Shown: positions 26,212 to 33,864 of the stretch, piece by piece
How positions within the stretch are numbered: the stretch's first letter is position 1
How the letters are laid out: each line of letters starts with the position of its first letter
Source: Rubrimonas sp036788415
GTDB lineage: Bacteria; Pseudomonadota; Alphaproteobacteria; Rhodobacterales; Rhodobacteraceae
Length of the DNA stretch: 36,598 nt
Reading direction: 5' to 3'
Assembly: GCF_036788415.1 (NCBI RefSeq)
Contig: NZ_DAIQNN010000029.1
Span: 1-36,598, forward strand
The notes under the pieces: generated by a model
Database searches by the model: none
Seen by the model: the letters and a program-made list of their open reading frames with translations, nothing else
What the model was told of the DNA's origin: nothing
Made by a program: the position numbers and the translations under genes

Positions 26212-26226
26212 TTAACCGTAGGTTTT
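26212..26226 (+). promoter_or_regulatory. TTAA-N7-TTTT element resembling the ctrA-upstream site
   Basis: TTAACCGTAGGTTTT matches the ctrA-upstream element TTAACGGTAAGTTTT at 13 of 15 positions. It lies in the 157-nt gap between pgeF and the minus-strand secreted-protein gene, about 63-77 nt upstream of the latter's start. It could be a CtrA-type site, with the second half-site degenerate. This is a weak inference from two sites. Confidence 0.3.
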
Positions 26227-26306
26227 TCGACAGCCAGAGTCGGGATTGGTCGGGACTCCTCCGAGACAGGCGCCCGGGTCCCGATTGCGCCCCGCGCGAA
26301 GCCTTC

Positions 26307-27080
26307 TCAGGCGCGGCGCGCCGGAGGGCGGATCGCCGCGATCAGCCGCCCGTAATCGCGCGCGCCTGCCTGGCTGGCGCGTCGCCAGCTGAAAAAGCGC
26401 TCGGGCTCGGAGGCGGTGCAGGCTCCCACCCATTCCGCCCGGGCCAGCCCCGCCGCGCGCAGGCGGTCGAGGCAGAAGCCCGGCAGGTCGAATTGCGCGC
26501 GGTCTCCATCCCCGGCGGCGAAGAACCGCCCGAAGGCGCGGTCCTCGTCGAGAAACCGCTCCACGAATTCCGGGCCGACTTCATAGGCGCGCTGGCTGAT
26601 GCAGGGTCCGATCGCGGCGACGACGCGGCTCCGCCGCGCTCCCGCCGCCACCATCGCGGCGACCGCCGCGTCGAGCACGCCGTCGAGCGCGCCGCGCCAG
26701 CCGGCATGCGCCGCCGCCGCAACTCCCGCGCCCGCGTCCAGCAACAGCACCGGCGCGCAATCCGCCGAGAGCGCGCCGACCGCCACCTCGCCCGAAACCG
26801 TCACCAGCGCGTCGACTTGAGGGCGCGCGCCCTCGAAGGGCGCGTCTGCGCGCGCCGCCCGGGCGCTGTGGACCTGATGCGCGGTCAGCAGATGCGTCTC
26901 CGCCACGCCGAGCGCATCCGCCACGCGCCGCCGGTTCTCAGCCACCGCCGCCGGATCGTCGCCCGAGCCCGGCCCGCAATTCAGCCCGTCATAGAGCCCC
27001 TGCGACACGCCGCCTTCGCGGGTGAAGAAGCCATGCGGCGCATTGGCCAGCAGGGCCGAGCGGATCGGCGCGAGGCTCAT
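26307..27080 (-). CDS. pgeF: Peptidoglycan editing factor PgeF (YfiH/DUF152, laccase-fold)
   Basis: A 257-residue single-domain protein of the YfiH/laccase-domain family. The metal ligands are visible as His71 in AHQVH, Cys108 in SADCAP and His125 in AHAGWRG, with the later IGPCISQ and YEVGPEF motifs. In enterobacteria PgeF removes wrongly inserted amino acids from peptidoglycan precursors; the human relative LACC1 has purine nucleoside activity. The start overlaps the midA stop (ATGA, 27077-27080), so it is translationally coupled. Confidence 0.92.
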   Translation of the reverse strand: MSLAPIRSALLANAPHGFFTREGGVSQGLYDGLNCGPGSGDDPAAVAENRRRVADALGVAETHLLTAHQVHSARAARADAPFEGARPQVDALVTVSGEVAVGALSADCAPVLLLDAGAGVAAAAHAGWRGALDGVLDAAVAAMVAAGARRSRVVAAIGPCISQRAYEVGPEFVERFLDEDRAFGRFFAAGDGDRAQFDLPGFCLDRLRAAGLARAEWVGACTASEPERFFSWRRASQAGARDYGRLIAAIRPPARRA

Positions 27081-28159
27081 GGCGTCTCTCCCGCTGGCGC
27101 CGTCGCGAAGCCGGGCGGCGCAGGCTGTCCCGGTCCGGTCGCGGCCAGAACCTTGAACAGCGTCCCCATCTGCGCCGGATCGGTCAAGCGCCGCCGCGCC
27201 TGCGCGACGTCGCCGGCCCGATCGGGCCGCGCCCGCGCCAGCGCCTGCGCGCGCGCGCCTATGCCGAGCGCCTCCAGAAACGCGCCCTGCGAAATGAGCC
27301 CCCGCACAGTCGCCCCGGCCGCGCCCAGCGCCGCCGCCAGCGCGCCGAAATCGACATGAGCCGTCAGATCTGCCTCTCCCGGCGACGCGAGCGGATCGAC
27401 GGCCCGGTGCCGCGCGACCGCCTGCAAGGTGTCGCCGCCTCCGGTCGGCGCCGCCGCCGCCCCGTAATCGACGATCAGCGCCGCGCCCCCCCGCTCCGCC
27501 AGCCGCGCGCCGATCTCCGAGGCGACCGCCGCGCCTGCGGGGCGCGTCTCCAGCACCGCGCCCTCAGGGGCCTCCGCCGGGAGTCCCGCCGCCTGCGGCG
27601 CGCCGAGCGCCCAGACCAGCCGGTCGCCCTGCGCCGCGACCATCCGCTCGCGCCATGCGCCGCCGGCGCGCCGAAACTGCCGGATCGGCAGCGCGTCGAA
27701 GAATTCGTTGGCCATCAGCAGAAGCGGCGCGTCGGGGACTTCCGCCAGACGCTCCGCATGGCGCGCCTGCGGAAGCCGCGCCGACTGCGCCGCGCGAAGG
27801 GCGGGGCTCGTCTCGACCAGCCAGAGCTCCAGCGCCGCTGCGCAGTCGGGCGCCGCCGCCCGGATCGCCCGCAGCGCATCGGCCGCCAGCGTCCCCCGCC
27901 CCGGGCCGAGCTCCGCGAGAACGGCCCGCCGCGGCGCGCCCATGTCGCGCCAGACCTGCGCGACCCACAGCCCCAGCAACTCGCCGAACATCTGGCTGAT
28001 CTCCGGCGCCGTGACGAAATCGCCCGACGCGCCGAACGGGTCGCGCCGCATGTAGTAGCCGTGCGCGGGATGGCCGAGGCAGAGCGCCATGAAGCGCGCC
28101 ACGCTCATCGGCCCGTCCGCGGCGATCTCCGCGCGGATCAGCGCGGCGAGCGCGCTCAC
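27077..28159 (-). CDS. Class I SAM-dependent methyltransferase, MidA/NDUFAF7 family
   Basis: A 360-residue protein of the family whose mitochondrial member NDUFAF7 methylates an arginine of complex I subunit NDUFS2. Motifs are GPMSVARFMALCLGHPAHGYYMRRDPFG near the start, DFVTAPEISQMFGELLGLW, the SAM-binding AELGPGRGTLAAD, NEFFDALPIRQF, and the late VDYGA. The GTG at 28159 overlaps the lgt stop by four bases. A much longer upstream reading frame is inside lgt and is noise. It sits between lgt and pgeF in a three-gene operon. Confidence 0.9.
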   Translation of the reverse strand: MSALAALIRAEIAADGPMSVARFMALCLGHPAHGYYMRRDPFGASGDFVTAPEISQMFGELLGLWVAQVWRDMGAPRRAVLAELGPGRGTLAADALRAIRAAAPDCAAALELWLVETSPALRAAQSARLPQARHAERLAEVPDAPLLLMANEFFDALPIRQFRRAGGAWRERMVAAQGDRLVWALGAPQAAGLPAEAPEGAVLETRPAGAAVASEIGARLAERGGAALIVDYGAAAAPTGGGDTLQAVARHRAVDPLASPGEADLTAHVDFGALAAALGAAGATVRGLISQGAFLEALGIGARAQALARARPDRAGDVAQARRRLTDPAQMGTLFKVLAATGPGQPAPPGFATAPAGETP

Positions 28160-29043
28160 GCCGCCGCCCGGGCCGCCCGCCGCCGCGCCCAGACGAGCAG
28201 CGCGATGCCGATCGCCACCATCGGCAGGCTGAGAATCTGGCCCATCGTCAGCCCCAACGCGTCCGGCCCTGCGCCGAAGCGCCAGTACTGGCCGTTGGGA
28301 TTGTCCGGCGAGATGAACTGCGCGTCGCCCTGGCGATAATTCTCGACGAGCGTGCGCGCGAGGCCGTAGCCCAGAAAGAACACGCCCGCCAGCGCGCCGG
28401 GCGTCTTCAGCCAGCCGCGCCGCAGCGCGAGCCACCACATCACGGCGCCGAGCAGCGCCCCTTCCAGCGCCGCCTCGTAGAGTTGGCTGGGGTGGCGCGG
28501 AACGCCGCCGGCGCGCGGGTCGGGGAAGACCATGGCCCAGGGAACGCCGGTCGGCCGGCCCCAGAGCTCGCCATTGACGAAATTGGCGAGACGCCCGAAC
28601 AGCAGCCCCGTCGGCGCCGCCAGCGCAACCGCGTCGGCGACTTGCCACAGCGGCGCGCCGTTGCGCCGGCTCCAGAGGATCACCGCGAGGATCACCCCGG
28701 CGAACCCGCCGTGAAAGCTCATCCCGCCGCTCCAGATCGCGAGGATCTCCAGCGGATGGGACAGGTAGTAGAGCGGCTGGTAGAAGGCCACGAATCCCAG
28801 CCGGCCGCCGAGGATCACCCCGACCGCCATCCAGGTGAGCAGCTCCTCCGGCGCTTGCGGCGTCATCGGCGCACGGTCGCCCGGCCAGAGAAGCGGGCGG
28901 CGCATCAGCAGCACGACGAGCCGCCAGCCGAGCGCGAGCCCTGCGATATAGGCCAGCGCGTACCAGCGAAGCGAAAACTGCGCGACGCCCAGATCGACGG
29001 TGAAGATCGCCGGGTCGATCGCGGGGAAGGGCAGGACGAGCAT
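28156..29043 (-). CDS. lgt: Phosphatidylglycerol-prolipoprotein diacylglyceryl transferase
   Basis: A 295-residue inner-membrane enzyme with about seven hydrophobic helices that transfers diacylglycerol onto the lipobox Cys of prolipoproteins, the first maturation step. The signatures are SFHGGFAGVILAVILWSRR, the Lgt block GRLANFVNGELWGRPT, the late RHPSQLYEAALEG, and ARTLVENYRQGD. Length is normal. The ATG at 29043 has GGAG 7 nt upstream. Its stop overlaps the midA GTG start. It is divergent from the 3-hydroxyacyl-CoA dehydrogenase gene. Confidence 0.96.
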   Translation of the reverse strand: MLVLPFPAIDPAIFTVDLGVAQFSLRWYALAYIAGLALGWRLVVLLMRRPLLWPGDRAPMTPQAPEELLTWMAVGVILGGRLGFVAFYQPLYYLSHPLEILAIWSGGMSFHGGFAGVILAVILWSRRNGAPLWQVADAVALAAPTGLLFGRLANFVNGELWGRPTGVPWAMVFPDPRAGGVPRHPSQLYEAALEGALLGAVMWWLALRRGWLKTPGALAGVFFLGYGLARTLVENYRQGDAQFISPDNPNGQYWRFGAGPDALGLTMGQILSLPMVAIGIALLVWARRRAARAAA

Positions 29044-29193
29044 CGCGAGGCTCCGGTGCGCTGGGTCGCGCCTTCTCTCCCGCGACGCGCCCCGCCGGTC
29101 AACCCGCGCCCGCCGCGCTTGCCGCGACGGAACGCGGCGCATAGGCTGCGCCGCAGCGCAACACGGGGCCGCGCCGGCCGAAGGGAAACTCGG

Positions 29194-30069
29194 ATGCAGA
29201 TCAGTACAGTCGGCGTGATCGGCGCAGGTCAGATGGGGTCGGGGATCGCGCATGTCTTCGCGCTCGCCGGCTTCGAGGTCGTCCTCAACGACATCTCCGA
29301 CGAGGCGCTCGCCGAGGCGCTGGCGCGGATCGAGCGCAACATGGGCCGCCAGCAGGCGAAGGGGCAGGTCGCCGAGGCCGACATGCGGGCGGCCCTCGGG
29401 CGCATCCGCACGGCGTCGGAGCTCTCGGCCATGGCCGATTGCCAGCTTGTGATCGAATCCGCCACCGAGAACGAGGCGGTAAAGCGCAAGATATTCGAAG
29501 GCGTCACGCCGCATCTGTCCGCCGACGCGCTGCTCACCTCCAACACCTCCTCGATCTCGATCACCCGGCTCGCCTCGGCGACCGACCGGCCCGAGAAGTT
29601 CATGGGCTTCCACTTCATGAACCCCGTGCCGCTGATGCCGCTCGTCGAGCTGATCCGCGGGATCGCCACCGACGAGGACACCTTCGCGACCCTGCGCGAC
29701 GTCGTCGAGCGCCTCGGAAAGACGTCTGCGAGCGCCGAGGATTTCCCCGCCTTCATCGTCAACCGCATCCTGCTGCCAATGATCAACGAGGCGATCTACA
29801 CGCTCTACGAGGGCGTCGGCACGGTCGAGGCCATCGACACGGCGATGCGGCTCGGCGCGAACCACCCGATGGGGCCGCTCCAGCTCGCGGATTTCATCGG
29901 GCTCGACACGTGCCTGTCGGTCATGCATGTGCTGCATGACGGGCTCGCCGACACCAAGTATCGGCCGTGCCCGCTGCTGGTGAAATATGTCGAAGCCGGC
30001 TGGCTCGGCCGCAAGACGCAGCGCGGGTTCTACGATTATCGCGGCGAGACGCCCGTTCCGACGCGGTGA
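29194..30069 (+). CDS. 3-hydroxybutyryl-CoA dehydrogenase
   Basis: A 291-residue NAD(P)-dependent enzyme that interconverts 3-hydroxybutyryl-CoA and acetoacetyl-CoA. The N-terminal dinucleotide motif GAGQMG is at 10-15. The catalytic pair is His140 in GFHFMNPVP and Glu152 in VELIRG, and the C-terminal helical domain has NHPMGPLQLADFIGLDT. This is the length of the monofunctional PaaH/HbdA type used in butanoate or polyhydroxybutyrate metabolism. AAGGGAA precedes the ATG at 29194. It appears to be a single-gene unit; the following 242 nt (30070-30311) are lower in GC than the surroundings. Confidence 0.93.
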   Translation: MQISTVGVIGAGQMGSGIAHVFALAGFEVVLNDISDEALAEALARIERNMGRQQAKGQVAEADMRAALGRIRTASELSAMADCQLVIESATENEAVKRKIFEGVTPHLSADALLTSNTSSISITRLASATDRPEKFMGFHFMNPVPLMPLVELIRGIATDEDTFATLRDVVERLGKTSASAEDFPAFIVNRILLPMINEAIYTLYEGVGTVEAIDTAMRLGANHPMGPLQLADFIGLDTCLSVMHVLHDGLADTKYRPCPLLVKYVEAGWLGRKTQRGFYDYRGETPVPTR

Positions 30070-30311
30070 CCGGTCCGCCTCAATTCGCCAAGTTTTCGCC
30101 GTGTAATCGTCATGTTGGTTCGCTGACGCAACGATGTTGCGCTGCATCCCGGCGCAGATGACCGACAAGTTCGAACGCTGCCGGATTCGCCGCGCCAAGT
30201 TTTTTTGTGCCGCGGTGTTGCGCAATCGCGATGAAAGTGGAAAATAAGGAACCGGGCGACGGCTTGAGCGACGCGCGCTCGCCTTGCGCCCGATCCGAAT
30301 CCGAGGTTGAA

Positions 30312-30893
30312 ATGTTCTATCGAGACGAACGTCTGGCGCTTTTTATTGACGGCTCCAATCTCTACGCCGCCGCCCGTGCGCTTGGCTTCGATATCGACTA
30401 CAAGTTGCTGCGCTCGGAGTTCGTGCGCCGTGGCAAGCTCGTACGCGCCTTCTACTATACGGCGCTGCTCGACGATCAGGAGTATTCGCCGATCCGTCCG
30501 CTGGTCGACTGGCTCGACTACAATGGCTTCACCATGGTCACCAAGCCCGCGAAGGAATTCACGGACTCGATGGGCCGGCGCAAGGTGAAGGGCAACATGG
30601 ACATCGAGCTCGCCGTCCACGCGATGGAGATGGCCGAGCGCATCGATCACATGGTCTTGTTCTCGGGCGACGGCGATTTCCGACCGCTGGTCGAGGGCGT
30701 GCAACGCAAGGGCGTGCGCGTCTCGGTGGTGTCCACCATCCGCTCCTCCCCGCCGATGATCGCCGACGAGTTGCGCCGGCAGGCCGACAATTTCATCGAG
30801 CTCGAGGAGCTCAAGGAAGTGATCGGCCGCCCGCCGCGCCCGCCGCGGCGCGACGAAGCCGCCGAGACCGAAGAGAACACCGACGCCGCCTGA
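30312..30893 (+). CDS. NYN-domain (LabA/DUF88) putative ribonuclease
   Basis: A 193-residue PIN-like NYN-domain protein. LALFIDGSNLYAAARALG gives the first catalytic Asp (about residue 12), KGNMDIELAVHAM the central acidic group, and LFSGDGDFRPLVEG the C-terminal Asp pair. NYN domains are predicted metal-dependent RNases. I start at 30312 because the family begins with MFYRDERLALFIDG and GAGG lies 5-8 nt upstream. In-frame ATGs at 30207 and 30231 would add 27-35 polar residues. The C-terminus is rich in Pro, Arg, Glu and probably disordered. A uracil-DNA glycosylase gene follows after 16 nt. Confidence 0.85.
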   Translation: MFYRDERLALFIDGSNLYAAARALGFDIDYKLLRSEFVRRGKLVRAFYYTALLDDQEYSPIRPLVDWLDYNGFTMVTKPAKEFTDSMGRRKVKGNMDIELAVHAMEMAERIDHMVLFSGDGDFRPLVEGVQRKGVRVSVVSTIRSSPPMIADELRRQADNFIELEELKEVIGRPPRPPRRDEAAETEENTDAA

Positions 30894-30909
30894 GCGCGGG
30901 TCGAAGGCC

Positions 30910-31548
30910 ATGGCGCCCGACTGCGCAGAGGCGCCGCAAGACTGCCGCCTCTGTCCTCGCCTCGCCGCTTTCCGCGACGCGGCTGCGGCGCGCGAGCCCG
31001 GCTGGTTCAACGGCGCCGTCCCCTCCTTCGGCGATCCGAAAGCGCGGCTCATGGTGGTCGGTCTCGCCCCCGGCCTGCGCGGCGCCAACCGCACGGGCCG
31101 CCCGTTCACCGGCGATTTCGCCGGCGCTCTGCTCTATGGGACGCTCGCCCGCCACGGCTTCGCAAACGACGCCTTCGACGCGCGACCCGACGACGCGCTG
31201 GTTCTGACCGACTGCCTGGTGACCAACGCCGTGCGCTGCGTGCCGCCCGAGAACAAGCCGACGGGTCCGGAGATCGCGACCTGCCGCCGCTTCCTCGCCG
31301 CGCGCATCGCCGCGACCCCGACAGTCCGCGTGATCGTCACGCTCGGCAAGATCGCCCATGACAGCGTGGTGCGCGCGCTGGGCGGGCGGCTCGCCGCCGC
31401 GCCCTTCGGTCATGGCGCAGTGGCGCAGGTTGGGGCCGTCACGCTCTGCGCGAGCTACCATTGCTCGCGGTACAACACCAACACCGGGCGGCTGACAGAG
31501 CCGATGTTCGACGCCGTCTTCGCCGAGGCCCGCCGACGCCTCGGCTGA
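30910..31548 (+). CDS. Uracil-DNA glycosylase, family 5 (UDGb type), iron-sulfur
   Basis: A 212-residue enzyme that removes uracil (and some deaminated purines) from DNA. The candidate [4Fe-4S] ligands are Cys12, Cys15, Cys110 and Cys125. The active-site motif GLAPGLRGANRTGRPFTGD (51-69) lacks the polar residue of family 4 enzymes, as in UDGb. The C-terminal motif is SYHCSRYNTNTGRLT. Length is normal. It lies 16 nt after the NYN gene on the same strand and may be coexpressed. Confidence 0.9.
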   Translation: MAPDCAEAPQDCRLCPRLAAFRDAAAAREPGWFNGAVPSFGDPKARLMVVGLAPGLRGANRTGRPFTGDFAGALLYGTLARHGFANDAFDARPDDALVLTDCLVTNAVRCVPPENKPTGPEIATCRRFLAARIAATPTVRVIVTLGKIAHDSVVRALGGRLAAAPFGHGAVAQVGAVTLCASYHCSRYNTNTGRLTEPMFDAVFAEARRRLG

Positions 31549-31633
31549 AGGGGCGCGCGCTGCGTCGCCGCGCGGGGGTGACGGCGGGGCCGCGCGCGCG
31601 TATCTAAGGCGCGTCGCCCGACGGAGAGACGCC

Positions 31634-32593
31634 ATGACCAAGCCGCCGCTCACGCTCCACCTCGCCGCGCCGCGCGGCTTCTGCGCCGGCGTCGACCGCG
31701 CGATCAAGATCGTGGAGCTGGCGCTGAAGAAATGGGGCGCGCCGGTCTATGTGCGCCACGAGATCGTGCACAACCGCTATGTCGTGGACGGTCTGCGCGC
31801 CAAGGGGGCCGTGTTCGTCGAGGAGCTCGACGAATGCCCCAACGACCGCCCGGTGATCTTCTCCGCGCATGGCGTGCCGAAATCCGTGCCCGAGGAGGCC
31901 GCGCGCCGCAACATGATCGCGGTTGACGCGACCTGCCCGCTGGTCACCAAGGTCCATCTCGAGACCCAGCGCCATCACGAGCAGGGCCGCCAGCTGATCA
32001 TGATCGGCCATGCGGGCCACCCGGAGACCGTGGGCACGATGGGTCAGGCGCCCGAGGGCGCCGTGCTGCTGATCGAGACCGTCGAGGACGTGGCGACGCT
32101 TCAGGTCGCAGACCCCGACCGCCTCGCCTATGTCACCCAGACCACGCTGTCGGTGGACGACACGGCGGAGATCGTCGCGGCGCTGCAGGCGCGCTTCCCC
32201 GGCATCGAAGGCCCCGCGCGCGAGGACATCTGCTACGCGACCACCAACCGGCAGGCCGCCGTCAAGGCGATCGCGCCGAAGATCGACGCGCTGATCGTGA
32301 TCGGCGCGCCGAACTCCTCCAACTCGCTGCGGCTCGTGGAAGTGGGCCGCACGGGCGGCTGCCCGAACGCGCAGCTGGTCCAGCGCGCGGGCGACATCGA
32401 CTGGGCGGCGCTGGAGGGCGCGCGCGATGTCGGGCTGACCGCCGGCGCCAGCGCGCCGGAGGCGCTGGTGAACGAAGTGATCGACGCGCTGCGCGACTGT
32501 TTCGACGTGACGGTGGAGCTGGTCGAGACGGCGGTCGAGCGCATCGAGTTCAAGATCCCCAAAGCCCTGCGCGAGGCCGAGGAAGCAGCCTGA
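31634..32593 (+). CDS. ispH: 4-hydroxy-3-methylbut-2-enyl diphosphate reductase
   Basis: A 319-residue iron-sulfur enzyme that makes IPP and DMAPP in the last step of the MEP isoprenoid pathway. The three cluster Cys are C17 in PRGFCAGV, C101 in DATCPLVTKVH, and C200 in DICYATTNRQ. The SSNSLRL segment and the phosphate-binding FSAHGVPKSV are also present. Length is normal. AGAGAC lies before the ATG at 31634. rnhA follows after 16 nt; in many alphaproteobacteria thrB lies between these two, but here it does not. Confidence 0.97.
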   Translation: MTKPPLTLHLAAPRGFCAGVDRAIKIVELALKKWGAPVYVRHEIVHNRYVVDGLRAKGAVFVEELDECPNDRPVIFSAHGVPKSVPEEAARRNMIAVDATCPLVTKVHLETQRHHEQGRQLIMIGHAGHPETVGTMGQAPEGAVLLIETVEDVATLQVADPDRLAYVTQTTLSVDDTAEIVAALQARFPGIEGPAREDICYATTNRQAAVKAIAPKIDALIVIGAPNSSNSLRLVEVGRTGGCPNAQLVQRAGDIDWAALEGARDVGLTAGASAPEALVNEVIDALRDCFDVTVELVETAVERIEFKIPKALREAEEAA

Positions 32594-32609
32594 CCGCAGG
32601 CCGCCCGCG

Positions 32610-33065
32610 ATGCCCGCCCTCTACGCCTTCACCGACGGCGCCTGCTCGGGCAACCCGGGCCCTGGCGGCTGGGGTGCGCTGTTGCAGGCGCGCGAGGGCG
32701 AGGACGTGCTGCGCGAGCGGGCGCTCTCCGGCGGCGAGGCCGCCACCACCAACAACCGCATGGAGCTGATGGCCGCCATCGCCGCGCTGGAAGCGCTGGA
32801 GCGACCGTCGAAGATCACCATGGTCACCGACTCGGCCTATGTGAAGGGCGGGGTGACCGGCTGGATCCATGGCTGGAAGCGCAACGGCTGGAAGACCGCC
32901 GACCGCAAGCCCGTGAAGAACGAGGACCTCTGGCGCCGCCTCGACGCCGCCGCCGCCCGCCATGCCGTGACATGGGAGTGGGTGAAAGGCCATGCCGGCC
33001 ACCCCGAAAACGAGCGCGCCGACGCGCTGGCGCGCGAGGGCATGGCGCCGTTCAAGCGCAAGTGA
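32610..33065 (+). CDS. rnhA: Ribonuclease HI
   Basis: A 151-residue enzyme that cuts RNA in RNA-DNA hybrids. The catalytic acids are Asp9 (YAFTDGACSGNPGPGG), Glu52 (TTNNRMELMA), Asp74 (VTDSAYVKGG) and Asp137 (ENERADALA), with His127 in KGHAGHPEN. Length is normal for single-domain bacterial RNase HI. It follows ispH by 16 nt and is probably cotranscribed with it. Confidence 0.97.
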   Translation: MPALYAFTDGACSGNPGPGGWGALLQAREGEDVLRERALSGGEAATTNNRMELMAAIAALEALERPSKITMVTDSAYVKGGVTGWIHGWKRNGWKTADRKPVKNEDLWRRLDAAAARHAVTWEWVKGHAGHPENERADALAREGMAPFKRK

Positions 33066-33141
33066 GGGCGGACCCGCCGCATTGCCGCCATCGCAGCGGC
33101 GCAGCATCCTCGGACTGCGTTCATGCGGGGGAGGCGGAACG

Positions 33142-33864
33142 ATGAGCAGGATGATCGCCGTGGCGGGGGCTGCGGTGGGGCTGGGGATCGCGGTCGCGGC
33201 GTCGCTAGCGGGCGACGCGTTGGTCGAGGCGCGGGCGCCCGAGCGGGCCGTCAGCGTCAAGGGGCCCGCCGAGCGGCCCGTCGAGGCCGACGTCGCCGTT
33301 TGGCGGCTGCCCTTCCGCGGCGACGGCCCGACCGCCGACGCGGCCATCGCCGCCGCGACCGCCGCGCGCGACGCAGTCCGCGCCTTCGCGCTCGGCGGCG
33401 GGCTGACCGAGGCCGATCTGATTGAGGAGCCCTTCGCGCTGCGCGCCGAGCGCACCATCGTCGAGCAGGGCGCCTCGGACCGCTTCCGCTATTTCGCCGT
33501 CGGCGCGCTGCGCATCCGCTCGTCGGACGTGGCGACCGTCGAGGCGCTATCGGGCCGCACGCTGGAGCTTCTCACCAGCGGCGTCGCGCTGGGCGAGAAC
33601 GACTACGCCGAAGCGCCGCGCCCGATCTACGCCTTCACCGGGCTGAACGCGATCAAGCCCGACATGATCACCGAGGCGACGCAGGCCGCGCGCGACGCCG
33701 CCCAGCGCTTCGCCGCCGACAGCGGGGCGCGGCTCGGGCCGATCCTGCGCGCCAATCAGGGCGTGGTGCAGATCCTGCCGCGCGACGAGGGCTTTCCAGA
33801 ACCCTATGAGCGGCGCAAGCTGGTGCGGATCGTGGCGAGCGTGGACTACCAGCTGCGCGACTGA
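33142..33864 (+). CDS. SIMPL-domain protein, exported
   Basis: A 240-residue protein with an N-terminal hydrophobic signal or anchor (about 4-24). The mature part has VSVKGPAERPVEADVAVWRLPF near the start and DAAQRFAADSGARLGPILRANQGVVQILPRD near the end, matching the SIMPL/DUF541 family (COG2859), which folds into periplasmic oligomeric beta-sheet structures of uncertain role. GGGGGAGG lies just upstream of the ATG at 33142. It overlaps the convergent sigma54-activator gene by 19 nt (33846-33864). Confidence 0.82.
   Translation: MSRMIAVAGAAVGLGIAVAASLAGDALVEARAPERAVSVKGPAERPVEADVAVWRLPFRGDGPTADAAIAAATAARDAVRAFALGGGLTEADLIEEPFALRAERTIVEQGASDRFRYFAVGALRIRSSDVATVEALSGRTLELLTSGVALGENDYAEAPRPIYAFTGLNAIKPDMITEATQAARDAAQRFAADSGARLGPILRANQGVVQILPRDEGFPEPYERRKLVRIVASVDYQLRD

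Noticed and set aside
30070..30311. Possible small RNA or terminator in the lower-GC gap, with CCAAGTTTT repeated about 105 bp apart and a T7 run near 30199
   Set aside because: No convincing stem precedes either T run and the 9-mer repeat is short enough to be chance; treated as a promoter-containing gap.
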